From Legionella maioricensis (GTDB taxonomy: Bacteria > Pseudomonadota > Gammaproteobacteria > Legionellales > Legionellaceae): DNA of 64,000 bases. Of this stretch, positions 18,701 through 26,786 are shown one piece after another. The DNA lies in NCBI RefSeq assembly GCF_023618015.1, contig NZ_JAJKBJ010000007.1, positions 62,001 through 126,000 on the forward strand, given 5' to 3'. The translations under genes and the position numbers were made by a program. The notes beneath the pieces are model-generated. The model was given only the letters and a program-made list of their open reading frames with translations, was not told the DNA's origin and did not search any database. Positions within the stretch are counted from its first letter, which is position 1; each line of letters begins with the position of its first letter.

Positions 18701-20345
18701 CGTTCGTTTAGGATCCCCCATTAGTGTGACGATTATTAATGAAGACGTGGATACTCCGGAGGGGCAATTTGCCGGTACTGAGGGTTATTATCCCCCTGAA
18801 TTTTTATCTGACCCAATGGCTGTGAGTCCTAAAGCAAACGTCTATGCTCTGGGACGAGTTCTTGCTTTAATTTGGCGAGTGGACTTCACCACTTATAGGG
18901 ACAGCTCTCCTTACACACCCGACAGTTACCGACCTCAAGATTTGCTGGTGGGAATTGGCGACGACATTCCTGATTTAGACGAGAACAATAAATCAAGCAT
19001 CAGAAAAATCTTGTCTTGGATGTTAGAAAATGATCCCAATCAACGACTTTCAATTGATGAAGCGATTGAAGTTTTTGCCTATATAGGTGGCGAAGGAGTG
19101 CCTTATTCTCATTGGCTATGGGATAATAATTGGATTGATGGCGAATTCGTGCCAGATGCCCTTTTGGAATCCATACAAGCTGCTGATACACGATTAGCTG
19201 CAGATGAAGTCGGTGAAGCGCAACAAACACATGAAGGTGATAAGGACACTGATGAGTTTGATGTGGCTGCTTTTCTGGCATCTGATACTCAACCCACTGA
19301 GGAAATGCAGGATCTTCTCGATTCGCTGACGGAAGAGGAACGAGAACTTCTGTTCCCTAGAGACAAAGAATTATCAGCCAAAACTCTGCTCTTTGATGAT
19401 GTTCCGCGTGTTACAAATTACGAACACAACTTGTTTGATATCATCCTGGATGATTATGACGGAATTGATGTTTTATCTACAGATGAACGAATTGAGTTAT
19501 CTCAGGCACTGCTATTGGCCTTAAAAGAACAAGTGAGTGATCAAGGATTTATTCATCAAGACATTAGACCAGAAAATATAATCGTTCGTTTAGGATCCCC
19601 CATTAGTGTGACGATTATTAATGAAGACGTGGATACTCCGGAGGGGCAATTTGCCGGTACTGAGGGTTATTATCCCCCTGAATTTTTATCTGACCCAATG
19701 GCTGTGAGTCCTAAAGCAAACGTCTATGCTCTGGGACGAGTTCTTGCTTTAATTTGGCGAGTGGACTTCACCACTTATAGGGACAGCTCTCCTTACACAC
19801 CCGACAGTTACCGACCTCAAGATTTGCTGGTAGGAATTGGCGACGACATTCCTGATTTAGACGAGAACAATAAATCAAGCATCAGAAAAATCTTGTCTTG
19901 GATGTTAGAAAATGATCCCAATCAACGACTTTCAATTGATGAGGCGATTGAAGTTTTCGCCTATATAGGTGGCGAAGGAGTGCCTTATTCTCATTGGCTA
20001 TGGGATAACAATTGGATTGATGGCGAATTCGTGCCAGATGCCCTTTTGGAAGCCAGGCAAGGTACTGAAGTAGCATTAGCTACTGGTGAAATCATTGAAG
20101 AGCGACAAGTGCACCAGGTTGATAACAGCCTCGATTCGATCAGCGAGCCGCTGATCGAGGTTAATCCTCTTGATAAGGTCAATGATGAGCCGCGTGAGTT
20201 AGAAAAGCCTTCCGTATCAGATCATGCTAAGGGTATAGAGAAGACTGATTCCAAGATATCTTCCGGTAATTTTCGTTTCTTTCAACCGGAAACTTCGAGC
20301 AGTATCGATTTGAGTTTAAGAGAGAAAAGACACAAAAATTTCTAA
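12717..20345 (+). CDS. Giant kinase-like protein with LRR-like N-terminus and tandem kinase remnants, Dot/Icm effector candidate
   Basis: 2,542 residues; M6 at 12732 is an alternative start with GGTGGA before it. Residues about 50-200 are leucine-rich-repeat-like (NLEELSIINC). Six 40-residue repeats cover about 540-770. Three segments with HVVRALVDLKP follow at about 800-1040. A full Ser/Thr kinase-like domain spans about 1270-1530: LGEGGFGKIRRV loop near 1283, RRVVKVQ lysine near 1322, HRDIKPEN near 1421, and DYD in place of DFG near 1443. Three near-identical 294-residue units follow, each with HQDIRPEN but no glycine loop or lysine, so they look like pseudokinase C-lobes. There is no signal peptide. 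A double PmrA-type promoter lies upstream. Kinase activity is inferred for the first domain only. Confidence 0.88.
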   Translation: MMVETMTNSYDFLCGIDFTWVKIALGNDDYHTIKVAAKLAKVIDLSGGLKNAKKIVINECPKFNQILWPENVSNIKHLAIGNCSLLSALDLSALVNLEELSIINCKQLTNIQGLGEQIRSINIQGCKLAKLDLSPCKKIQDFILTTNNSNLSINFNGCDSLESVIIHVDGIITHQPDSIYRNKNEKVTCLFSHCSQLHLVKIRSINVPTDIEIIECPSLQTDIFLLGEQATVTRAPVSASDTEADWENKTAKIDKYLIESKKNALKVTEHLEDIETVIQENGISPQKKKSCLVKIGLLMRPSAKSCHGTDNKRTVPKDNGGVIDNHSNFQITKYADKNEVSMSRRVNNKLAHRVNWISSTHYLAINLENKSNKIEYPFKSTAENNQYPVKGTYINAFAIAPFRSLFNEIKLNKPNPSIGVPIKKTKPLLKISNSAFTANKNEKSYIPFLGIKEEFLTLYDFHQVEKSRLDSQSVLHIGNENEKNNLSVVKGKDKPEPQDELQSVNKTKSASDYLTTDPDLVDYVPEPSALSAPQLNKDLDSRHGLSGTTKEKATGEELTADTALITSDAQEQNLSTFDFDSRHGLTGAAKEKATGEELTVNAALITSDAQEQNLSTFDFDSRHGLTGAAKEKATGEELTANAALITSDELEQNLSTFDFDSQHGLTGTAKEKAKEEELTANAALIASDALEQNLSTLDFNSRRGLTGAAKEKAKKEELTANAALVTSDALEQNLSTLDFNSQRGLTGTDKEKAKGEELTANAVLITPDSESNALSALTIQESQAKTESEEINFDFHVVRALVDLKPLDVEGFTDEFTSLFIKDFYDQVINRIRDEFDSQVDWSSEKRLQAEGQFVTADPELIVEEENSNSLFSLSIKEKCPGKDEVLVTDNEEFNYDFHVVRALVDLKPLDAERFNDDFNTFYLADLNERIHKKIEKELIRDDLIAAEKTKAENEHLIVAPTLSSYEEGEETALCNLTIKKEIFAQEPAPDEIDFEYHVVRALVDLKPDNMEQFNHDFTSFYLSELNQQIVDSVKKELAQRELIRVEKTQSAGEYLTAAPTLTDYEQENSSLLAFLYQNTDDAFEDYNTLDLDRFTSNLTATVTDLNKQVISSFRELPQSQSEADATTDQVSRADSLSDTDLELDKVYETDDFDVADFLDTPDLQLSDDMQDLLDSLTEEERELLFPQGKGLSSSTVLLNALFPITPDPNSEINLKRVNDNQVKQLLEFFDSQAILGIKSWAKDVIYTFADGTEFHFKHDVFQRARKVTHEGVRYEVISNKALLGEGGFGKIRRVKGTVALDAEQELIQFKQQGSDGKRRVVKVQEHSKYSNPLEDYTRGLEFAKRAGHLAIKEPTVVDNATIMTQTSYTVMDQINGRDLFDVINDDLQGLDVLSTQERIELARALLWALKEQVTDRGIIHRDIKPENIMVDLGPPISVTIIDYDLSIDTPDGQFAGTEGFFAPECLNNPMEVSPKSDNFSLGRVLEELGMCDIPDLDETNKLSIQKIVAGMLEEDPNQRLSIDETIEAFAYIDIEGSGVPYSHWLWDNNWIDGEFVPDALLESIQAADTRLAADEVGEAQQTHEGDKDTDEFDVAAFLASDTQPTEEMQDLLDSLTEEERELLFPRDKELSAKTLLFDDVPRVTNYEHNLFDIILDDYDGIDVLSTDERIELSQALLLALKEQVSDQGFIHQDIRPENIIVRLGSPISVTIINEDVDTPEGQFAGTEGYYPPEFLSDPMAVSPKANVYALGRVLALIWRVDFTTYRDSSPYTPDSYRPQDLLVGIGDDIPDLDENNKSSIRKILSWMLENDPNQRLSIDEAIEVFAYIGGEGVPYSHWLWDNNWIDGEFVPDALLESIQAADTRLAADEVGEAQQTHEGDKDTDEFDVAAFLASDTQPTEEMQDLLDSLTEEERELLFPRDKELSAKTLLFDDVPRVTNYEHNLFDIILDDYDGIDVLSTDERIELSQALLLALKEQVSDQGFIHQDIRPENIIVRLGSPISVTIINEDVDTPEGQFAGTEGYYPPEFLSDPMAVSPKANVYALGRVLALIWRVDFTTYRDSSPYTPDSYRPQDLLVGIGDDIPDLDENNKSSIRKILSWMLENDPNQRLSIDEAIEVFAYIGGEGVPYSHWLWDNNWIDGEFVPDALLESIQAADTRLAADEVGEAQQTHEGDKDTDEFDVAAFLASDTQPTEEMQDLLDSLTEEERELLFPRDKELSAKTLLFDDVPRVTNYEHNLFDIILDDYDGIDVLSTDERIELSQALLLALKEQVSDQGFIHQDIRPENIIVRLGSPISVTIINEDVDTPEGQFAGTEGYYPPEFLSDPMAVSPKANVYALGRVLALIWRVDFTTYRDSSPYTPDSYRPQDLLVGIGDDIPDLDENNKSSIRKILSWMLENDPNQRLSIDEAIEVFAYIGGEGVPYSHWLWDNNWIDGEFVPDALLEARQGTEVALATGEIIEERQVHQVDNSLDSISEPLIEVNPLDKVNDEPRELEKPSVSDHAKGIEKTDSKISSGNFRFFQPETSSSIDLSLREKRHKNF
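14334..15020 (+). repeat. Six 120-bp in-frame tandem repeats inside the kinase-like gene
   Basis: Units start at 14334, 14454, 14574, 14694, 14814 and 14934; the last is partial. Each encodes 40 residues around HGLTGAAKEKA, GEELTANAALITSD and QNLSTFDF. The units differ by a few codons each, so they are older than the 882-bp repeats of the same gene. The number of units is likely to vary between strains. Confidence 0.93.
17402..20047 (+). repeat. Three nearly identical 882-bp tandem repeats encoding degenerate kinase C-lobes
   Basis: The same landmark (TGGAATCCATACAAG) recurs at 17401, 18283 and 19165, and in altered form at 20047, giving a period of exactly 882 bases, or 294 codons. Copies differ by only a few silent changes, mainly near the end of copy 3 (for example GTGGGA to GTAGGA near 19830). 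This points to recent duplication or gene conversion. Such units are also prone to misassembly, so the copy number needs long-read support. Confidence 0.96.
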
Positions 20346-20444
20346 AGAAAAAGTCATAGAGATTCGACTGGGCCCCTAATAAAAGATCAGTTCCTATTCA
20401 CTTATATTTTAGTTTGATTGTTCCTTTAGTTTCTTTCCTAATCC

Positions 20445-20933
20445 TCACTCATCCTTTATCCCCACATAAATCAGCACTGCTAAAACAGTAATGAAAATAT
20501 GAAAAGCCGTGGCTATTGCCCCATTAAGAATCTGAGACATCCAGATGCCAAACCATTCACCACCTATAGACATAAACAATACTTGCCAGGTGAGAAAACC
20601 CAAAGTAAGTCCTGCTATTGCCCAGTTTTTACTTTTATTAAATAGGACTGCACTCTGATTTCGGGCCCGAAATAATTTCCAGGTGCCAACAATGCAAAGA
20701 AGCGCGGTTAAAGTCTCCATGGTGATAATGATGAGATAAGCCAAATGATGCAGTACAGGATTAGTGATAGCCCGATAAGTGATTGTTGAATTGGGAAATG
20801 CATCTCTCATGGTTAAAGCACGCTCAACCAAAGGAAAATTACCATAATAATCAGAAATATTACCAAAAGCTGTAAGCACGCAAAAAAGAGAAATAGCAGC
20901 GACACAAAGTATTTTGGAGAATCGAATTAGCAT
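20445..20933 (-). CDS. DUF2165 family membrane protein
   Basis: 162 residues with four membrane helices (about 5-25, 65-85, 105-125 and 135-158). The pattern YRAITNPVLHHLAYLIII, then ETLTALLCIVG and a C-terminal FHIFITVLAVLIYVG helix, is typical of DUF2165 predicted inner-membrane proteins. Function is unknown. It is convergent with the giant kinase gene and separated from ugpB, on the same strand, by about 98 bases. Confidence 0.85.
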   Translation of the reverse strand: MLIRFSKILCVAAISLFCVLTAFGNISDYYGNFPLVERALTMRDAFPNSTITYRAITNPVLHHLAYLIIITMETLTALLCIVGTWKLFRARNQSAVLFNKSKNWAIAGLTLGFLTWQVLFMSIGGEWFGIWMSQILNGAIATAFHIFITVLAVLIYVGIKDE

Positions 20934-21031
20934 TATTTTATCCTTAAAATTAATTTACAACCTTTGTTAAACGCCTTTATCTTCATAATCAAAAGGCACT
21001 TCCTATAGCCATGAGACTATGACAATTTAAG

Positions 21032-22312
21032 TCATTGTCCTTCCCGCGTATTTTGGGAAAAACGTAATAAAACATGATTTGAGCGCACTATTGCTTCATG
21101 CAAAGCCTCTTCAGAGCTAATTAAACCCGCAAACATGGCCTCTAAAACCTCATCATTAATACCGCGAATCTGATTTTGCGGACCTGAATGTTTAAAGGGT
21201 TTCCCATGAACGTTATCTTCTAAATCATTACGAGCTAATAATAACGAAGGATGATTACTGGATTGAACGATGTCAGCATATATTCCTTTCAAGCCCAAGG
21301 GCAGATAACCCGTATGCTCATGCCAACGTTTTTGGACTTCTGGTTTGGCAATAAAAATAAAAAATTGAGCAATTCCTTTGTATTGTGCTTCATCTTGACC
21401 AGCAACAGCCCATAAAGCAGCTCCTCCGGCAACATTGGCATGCCTTATTGAACTGGCTTGAGTATCCAAAGGCATGGTAGCCACACCCAGCTTAAACGGA
21501 ACTAATGCCAATAAACTGTTATACGCACCAGAAGACTGACTAAATAAAGGACATACTCCACTGGTAAAAAAAATGGTCGCGTCATCTACTCGCCCACCAT
21601 AGCGAAAATAATGCAAATCATGCCAACGCTTTAAACGTTGAAAATGTCTGGCAAGCTGTGGCGTATTAAAAACTGCGCGGGCCGGATGATCTTCCGTCAG
21701 AGGTAAGCCATGAATCGCCAAATAAGATTCAAAAAGCACCCACCCTGGATAGGCAGTAGTATAGGTACAATCATAGCCTGCTTTTTTAATTTTTTCTGCC
21801 AGCACTTCCATCTCATCCCAAGTACGAGGGAAATTAGCTTGGCTGTATCCCACTTTAGCAAGAATATCGCGATTGTAATACAAGGCTGGTGCGGAAAGAT
21901 TAAAGGGCATGGCCATCAATTGGCCATCCCTACTATAAAACTCGCGCACAGACTGAATAAAATCATCCTTGGGCAGGCTCATATTCTGCTCATGCATTAA
22001 AGCATCAACCGGCTTAATTACTCCTTTAGGAGAAAGCATGATGGCAGTACCCACTTCGAAAATTTGTACTATTGCCGGAGCCTGATGGGCTCTAAATGCC
22101 GCAGCAAAACTGGTCAGGGTTTCAGTATAATCGCCTTTATATACTGGCTTAATAGTAAATTCACTTTGACTGTGATTAAAATCATCAGCAAGTAAGCGAA
22201 CCTCATCACCTAAATGACCCGCCATGCCATGCCAAAGAACCAATTCTATTCGCTCAGCAACGGCTAAAGAACTAAAAAATAAAGTACATAACAACAAAAT
22301 GATGGTGTTCAT
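21032..22312 (-). CDS. ugpB: Glycerol-3-phosphate ABC transporter, periplasmic binding protein
   Basis: 426 residues with a signal peptide (hydrophobic segment ending SSLAVAER) and the family 1 solute-binding fold. LVLWHGMAGHLGDEV at the mature N-terminus, MPFNLSAPALYYNRD and the HANVAGGAALWAV segment match UgpB. It binds sn-glycerol-3-phosphate or glycerophosphodiesters in the periplasm. The start overlaps the upstream phosphodiesterase gene by four bases (ATGA), so the two are translationally coupled. The permease (ugpA, ugpE) and ATPase genes are not in this window. Confidence 0.9.
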   Translation of the reverse strand: MNTIILLLCTLFFSSLAVAERIELVLWHGMAGHLGDEVRLLADDFNHSQSEFTIKPVYKGDYTETLTSFAAAFRAHQAPAIVQIFEVGTAIMLSPKGVIKPVDALMHEQNMSLPKDDFIQSVREFYSRDGQLMAMPFNLSAPALYYNRDILAKVGYSQANFPRTWDEMEVLAEKIKKAGYDCTYTTAYPGWVLFESYLAIHGLPLTEDHPARAVFNTPQLARHFQRLKRWHDLHYFRYGGRVDDATIFFTSGVCPLFSQSSGAYNSLLALVPFKLGVATMPLDTQASSIRHANVAGGAALWAVAGQDEAQYKGIAQFFIFIAKPEVQKRWHEHTGYLPLGLKGIYADIVQSSNHPSLLLARNDLEDNVHGKPFKHSGPQNQIRGINDEVLEAMFAGLISSEEALHEAIVRSNHVLLRFSQNTREGQ

Positions 22313-23031
22313 GTTAATAAATCTGGGTAATCACTAAAAACAGCATCCACGCCCCAAGCATATAATTTATTCGCTAAACGTTTACGATTCACTGTATATG
22401 CACAAACTATATAACCCTGATTTTTTACTTCCTTAACCCGATCAGCGGTTAATATTTTTCTATTAAAATGAATGGAGTAACACTCTAATTGTTTTGCTTT
22501 TTGTAACCAGTGCTCATCCCACTCGTGAAGTAATAAACCCAAGGGCATTTCAGGAGCAATACTCCGACATAAAACCAAAGCCTCCCATTCAAAGCTGGAA
22601 ACCAAAGGCAAATTCTTACCTTGCGGCCAATAGCGATGGATATGACTCAATACGGCCACCGTGGTTTGCTCCACCGCGCCCTTATAAGGTTTAATTTCTA
22701 TATTGGCTTGTACATCAGAAAAAGAAAGCCATTTTAAAGCCTCTTTGAAATGAGGAATATGTTCGCCTTTAAACCGTCTGGAAAACCAGGAGCCCGCATC
22801 GAGAGTTTGTAAATAAGCAGCATCAACCAATCCCACCTCACCCCGTCCATTTGTCGTTCTTTTTAAATTATCATCATGAACGATAAAAGGCTCACCATCA
22901 GAACTGCACATCACATCAAACTCGATAAAACGACAACCTAATGACAGAGCCTTATCAAACGCAGCTATAGTATTTTCAGGAGCATAAGCTGATGCCCCCC
23001 GATGCCCGATTACTTTATCTACAACCAACAA
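22309..23031 (-). CDS. Glycerophosphodiester phosphodiesterase (UgpQ-like, cytoplasmic type)
   Basis: 240 residues without a signal peptide. GHRGASAYAPENT, IEFDVMCSSDGEPFIVHDD and NIEIKP give the His, Glu and Asp residues of the GDPD active site. It hydrolyses glycerophosphodiesters to glycerol-3-phosphate plus an alcohol. The start is a TTG at 23031, seven bases after GGGGA and two bases after the previous stop. Coupling to ugpB by a four-base overlap indicates a joint role in phospholipid-derived glycerophosphodiester use. Confidence 0.93.
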   Translation of the reverse strand: MLVVDKVIGHRGASAYAPENTIAAFDKALSLGCRFIEFDVMCSSDGEPFIVHDDNLKRTTNGRGEVGLVDAAYLQTLDAGSWFSRRFKGEHIPHFKEALKWLSFSDVQANIEIKPYKGAVEQTTVAVLSHIHRYWPQGKNLPLVSSFEWEALVLCRSIAPEMPLGLLLHEWDEHWLQKAKQLECYSIHFNRKILTADRVKEVKNQGYIVCAYTVNRKRLANKLYAWGVDAVFSDYPDLLT

Positions 23032-23033
23032 AA

Positions 23034-23963
23034 TTAATTCCCCTGTATTCGATTTGAGGCAGCGCCAATAAGATTCGCAGCGGCTTCAGTAAGATTTGAA
23101 ACTACCGCAGTAGTTTGTAAAGAGGCCTCAGCTTTGGAAGTTTTTTGAGGCGCATGGGCTGTTTTAGGAGCAGCGGCTTCAGTAGCACTGGCAACAGCCT
23201 TGGTAGTATTTGATGTCACTGCCGCAGATTTGGGGGCTGGGGCTGGAACCGTCAGTTTAGAGGAAGCCTCTGTACGATTTGAGGCCGCTTCAACTATTGC
23301 TGTCATCACCAATTCATTACTTACAGTAAGCGGAGAAGGCGCTGCAGCCATCACCATAGTATTCATTTCTTTAGCTTGATAGGCTCTTGGCGATTGAGGA
23401 ACATTCTCCCCACCCTCTACAAATACCAAATTACTGACACTATAATTTTGTGTCGGATAGGCTTTATTCATTCGTGAAATTTCTTCATTGACCTGTTGAT
23501 ATAACTGTTCACGTATTTTAGCACGAACGGTCTGTGTTTCCTCTAAACTGGGTTTAAAATCCACTCCGCTTACTTCATATTTAGTTCCTGGGGTAGTGAC
23601 TGTTTTAGCGTTTTGATAAATATCAGTTAAAGTAGCCTGATCGACACGAACCTGGGCTTGCACATACAGTTTTTCCAGACCGGAACTATCCTGAGAGCGA
23701 TCAAATTCAGTCAAATGCCAATCACCCTTAGCAATTTTATTTAAACTCTCCATCATATCAGCACGAGCTTTCACCAAATCAGCGTTAGTTAAAGTGGCAT
23801 TAATACTCACCGTTAACTGAGCTGTTTGAGTAGTAACCCATTGTTTAGAAGAAATTTGAAATAGAATTTTATCAAGTACCATTTGAGGAACAATCACATC
23901 TGCAGCTAAAGCAAAAGGCGTAATAGTCATTAAAGCAAGCATCCCGGCAACCTGTTTCATCAT
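23034..23963 (-). CDS. Exported protein of unknown function, first gene of the ugpB operon
   Basis: About 309 residues from an ATG at 23963, preferred because GGAG lies just before it; an upstream ATG at 23972 is possible. There is a signal peptide (VAGMLALMTITPFALAA). Residues about 30-190 alternate strands and helices with some resemblance to SIMPL/DUF541 proteins, but I cannot confirm the family. The C-terminal third is Ala/Thr/Lys-rich with repeated EAAS-N motifs (low complexity). It lies two bases upstream of the phosphodiesterase gene and is probably co-transcribed. Confidence 0.75.
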   Translation of the reverse strand: MMKQVAGMLALMTITPFALAADVIVPQMVLDKILFQISSKQWVTTQTAQLTVSINATLTNADLVKARADMMESLNKIAKGDWHLTEFDRSQDSSGLEKLYVQAQVRVDQATLTDIYQNAKTVTTPGTKYEVSGVDFKPSLEETQTVRAKIREQLYQQVNEEISRMNKAYPTQNYSVSNLVFVEGGENVPQSPRAYQAKEMNTMVMAAAPSPLTVSNELVMTAIVEAASNRTEASSKLTVPAPAPKSAAVTSNTTKAVASATEAAAPKTAHAPQKTSKAEASLQTTAVVSNLTEAAANLIGAASNRIQGN

Positions 23964-24351
23964 GAGCTCCATTCTGGATTTAAATTTAAATTAGTGTATA
24001 CCAGCAACCCCTCGGACACCAAATCATTCTAATGGACACTGCTTTTTATTCCCAGGTCTATTTCTCGCCAGGTTTTGCAATAAAAACGTTTAATACATTG
24101 ATTAACATCATCAATCCCCAACCATAAACAAAAAGTGAATAGAGTAGGAAGTACAGTGTCCACATATAAAGATATTTATTTTCCAAAAAAAATCTCATAT
24201 ATATCAAATAGTTATTTGTATCATTTATTTTTGAACTATAATTTAATTATATAAACATTTGGTTTGAAAAATGTTCAAGTCTGGGTTTAACCATTTATCC
24301 CGCACAAGGACGTTCATTATCTTGCATTAGATAAGATATAAGGTGAATGGA
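23964..24351. other. Divergent intergenic region
   Basis: 388 bases of AT-rich DNA between the ugpB operon and the ankyrin/kinase-like gene. TATAAT at 24237-24242 is a plausible -10 for the rightward gene. A TTTAATTAT overlaps it, but no two-part PmrA-type box with the geometry seen elsewhere is present. No ORF, tRNA or repeat is supported. Confidence 0.4.
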
Positions 24352-26448
24352 ATGAGAGCAAAATTGGAAGACGTAGTCCGTCAAGGAATGGATATAAGCA
24401 GCCATTATCTAAATCCCCACCAACAACAGTATAAGGTATTTCGCCATAAAGGAACCGTCTATGCTGTCAAGTATAGTCCGGATAATCCACCTAGACCTAT
24501 GGAACACATTGAAATGTGGAAGAGTCATAATAAAGAATCACACCATTCAAGAACCTATTTAGATAAAGGGCTGCAAGGAGTGGTTTTTACCAAAACCAAG
24601 GACAAAGCCGTTAAGCATTTCAAAACGGCCTACCACGATGACAATCCTATGAAAAATCTGCACGAGTCGCAGGAAACGAATCTGAAACTTTTAGATCAAA
24701 AATTTGTTCTCCATGATCTTAAAATTGATCAGCATTTTATTATCGGTTTGCATAATAATAAAAGGGCAGGAAATGCCAATTTACCTCCAAATCATGCAGA
24801 ATTTGAGTATATTATGCCCAAAATAGAGAACATTGGGTTTATAAATGAAGCATCATTAATTACTTTCATTCACGCATTAAAAAAAGCGAACGAGAACGGA
24901 TTAGCACATCCAGATTATTGCATTATGCCTCATCATGAGAGTCCTCAAAATGAATTTAGTACTGTGGATGGTATAAAACTTATTGATTTGGATATGGGAC
25001 TTAACGAATTCTCAGCGGCCGAATTTACGAATGATCCTCTTGCTATCTACTCAAGAGATCAATGGTTATTAGTATATAATCATAAAAAACAACCAGGCCT
25101 GCATTGGCGTGATGAAATTGAAACCTGGTATAAGAATAATCCAGGGAAAGCATTATCAGAAAATCCTGCAGACCTTCTTGATATTGTTAAGTATGGCGGG
25201 ATTTTATTACCCCCAGATATTTTAAAAGATTTAGAAAAACAAGTCGCCCTTCTTCCCCCCAGAGCCGATTCTCAACTTATTTCAGCTGTAAAAAAAGGCG
25301 ACCTCACTGGTGTACAACAATTAATTGCTTTTGAAAAGCGCTCCAGAGTTGAGTCTAAGGAAGAACAGCCTTATCAAAAAACTTACAATCCAGCACTTCT
25401 TCTTGCGGTTAAACTTGGTCATATCAATATTGTGAGGGAGTTACTTTCTGCTGGTGCAGACATTAACGCGAAAGAAAATAATCAGTTTAACGCCATGGAT
25501 TTTGCGATTCAAAAAGAGAATGTCCCTTTAATAAAAGTGTTACTTAAAGCAGGAGCAAATCCAAAGTATCTGCTCTATAAAATTCAGGATTGGGAAAGCC
25601 AATCATTCAAAAAGGTATTACATTCGGCAGGCCTTAGGGAAGCCGGTTATACATTATTAGAATCAATAAACGATGGTAATCATAGCATGGTGAGGAAGTT
25701 GGTTACTGCCCACTCTAAATGCCCTTTTATAAACAATGTCGATAAATATCAAAAAACCGCGCTCATGCTTGCAGCAGAAAAAGGCGATAAACACATGGTA
25801 AAACTTTTACTTAGCGCTGGAGCGGACTACACGCTTAAGGATAGAGAGGGGAAAACCGCAGAGCAACTAGCTAAACCTCCTTTAGATTTTAATAAGATAC
25901 TTAATAAAGTCATGGACGAGAAAAAGAGAGGGTGTATGCAGAAATTAAGAAGCATAGATGGATGTCGATTTAAAAATGATGACGTAATGACTCATTTTGT
26001 TCACGATAAACAACAAGAAATAGTCCAAAGTAAAAGCTTAAAAGAATTATCAAAACTTGATAAAAGCTTGCATAATACCTATAAACAATTAAAACCAGTA
26101 ACAGATACTCTGAAAAAAACACTTACGGATCTCGCAGCGAAAATGGAATTTGGATCCAGTGCGAAAGCGAATAAAATTGAAGCAGCTCTCGCTACTGTTC
26201 CTATAGCAGACCGAAATCTAAACCTCGACAATGAGTCCCCACTACAAACCTATTTCCCTATTTTAGAGGAAATAGCAAGGCCTAGAGGATTTATGGGAGG
26301 GGCCGGGGAAGTTGCGTATGATCCAAACACCGGGGTAATTGATGTAGATAAAGCTGCCAAATCATATAAAGAATTTAGGATTGCCATGCAAAACTTAAGA
26401 AAAAGCGCGGAAATTGATTTGTCTTCTGATTCTGATTACGCACCATGA
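24352..26448 (+). CDS. Ankyrin protein with N-terminal kinase-like domain (AnkK/LegA5-like), effector candidate
   Basis: 698 residues from ATG 24352, five bases after AAGGTGA; a GTG at 24343 is in frame. Residues about 15-240 look like a divergent kinase fold: TYLDKGLQGVVFTKTKDKAVKHF as strands with a lysine, HPDYCIMPHHES as a possible catalytic loop and IKLIDLDMG in the DFG position. Ankyrin repeats follow at about 300-410 and 440-510 (TALMLAAEKGDKHMVKLLLSAGA). A helical C-terminus ends in an acidic Ser/Asp tail. Legionella AnkK/LegA5 has this combination, but orthology is not shown here. No PmrA-type box was found. Confidence 0.8.
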   Translation: MRAKLEDVVRQGMDISSHYLNPHQQQYKVFRHKGTVYAVKYSPDNPPRPMEHIEMWKSHNKESHHSRTYLDKGLQGVVFTKTKDKAVKHFKTAYHDDNPMKNLHESQETNLKLLDQKFVLHDLKIDQHFIIGLHNNKRAGNANLPPNHAEFEYIMPKIENIGFINEASLITFIHALKKANENGLAHPDYCIMPHHESPQNEFSTVDGIKLIDLDMGLNEFSAAEFTNDPLAIYSRDQWLLVYNHKKQPGLHWRDEIETWYKNNPGKALSENPADLLDIVKYGGILLPPDILKDLEKQVALLPPRADSQLISAVKKGDLTGVQQLIAFEKRSRVESKEEQPYQKTYNPALLLAVKLGHINIVRELLSAGADINAKENNQFNAMDFAIQKENVPLIKVLLKAGANPKYLLYKIQDWESQSFKKVLHSAGLREAGYTLLESINDGNHSMVRKLVTAHSKCPFINNVDKYQKTALMLAAEKGDKHMVKLLLSAGADYTLKDREGKTAEQLAKPPLDFNKILNKVMDEKKRGCMQKLRSIDGCRFKNDDVMTHFVHDKQQEIVQSKSLKELSKLDKSLHNTYKQLKPVTDTLKKTLTDLAAKMEFGSSAKANKIEAALATVPIADRNLNLDNESPLQTYFPILEEIARPRGFMGGAGEVAYDPNTGVIDVDKAAKSYKEFRIAMQNLRKSAEIDLSSDSDYAP

Positions 26449-26464
26449 GTCAAATTATCAACTC

Positions 26465-26489
26465 AAGCATCGTATATCATACGGTGCTT
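26465..26489 (+). terminator. Hairpin after the ankyrin/kinase-like gene
   Basis: AAGCATCGTAT, a 3-base loop and ATACGGTGCTT form an 11-bp stem with one wobble pair, starting 17 bases after the stop codon. No clear T run follows, so this is probably an inefficient or Rho-assisted stop. The remaining DNA up to 26786 has no supported gene. Confidence 0.55.
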
Positions 26490-26786
26490 CTAACCGCCTC
26501 GAATGATTTTGGCTCAGCCGGCGCAAAGAACAAGAGGCCTTTTAATGGATTAGTCAAGCAATCTTCCCCAACTTAACTCTCTCCAATACAGGTCGCGCTT
26601 CATTGATTATACGTACATGCAAAATTAAAATGCACCCTGGCATAATGAAATTTAAATAAAAATTGAAAGTTGCCCCAAAATATTCTCCTTTGCCATTTTC
26701 ATATAAGCATTGCCCATTTTCTCCTTCTTCACTTCAAAACAAGTTGTGGTAATAATGTGATTTATGATCGCGTAATGCGCATTTTA

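Noticed and set aside
17293-19281. Repeated antisense open frames of 74-93 codons over the kinase gene
   Set aside because: They are mirror images of the 882-bp repeats in another frame and have no independent support.
24231-24250. Possible PmrA-type box before the ankyrin/kinase-like gene
   Set aside because: The first half-site is poor (TTGAACTAT) and no -10 lies 16 bases after the second; a TATAAT overlaps instead.
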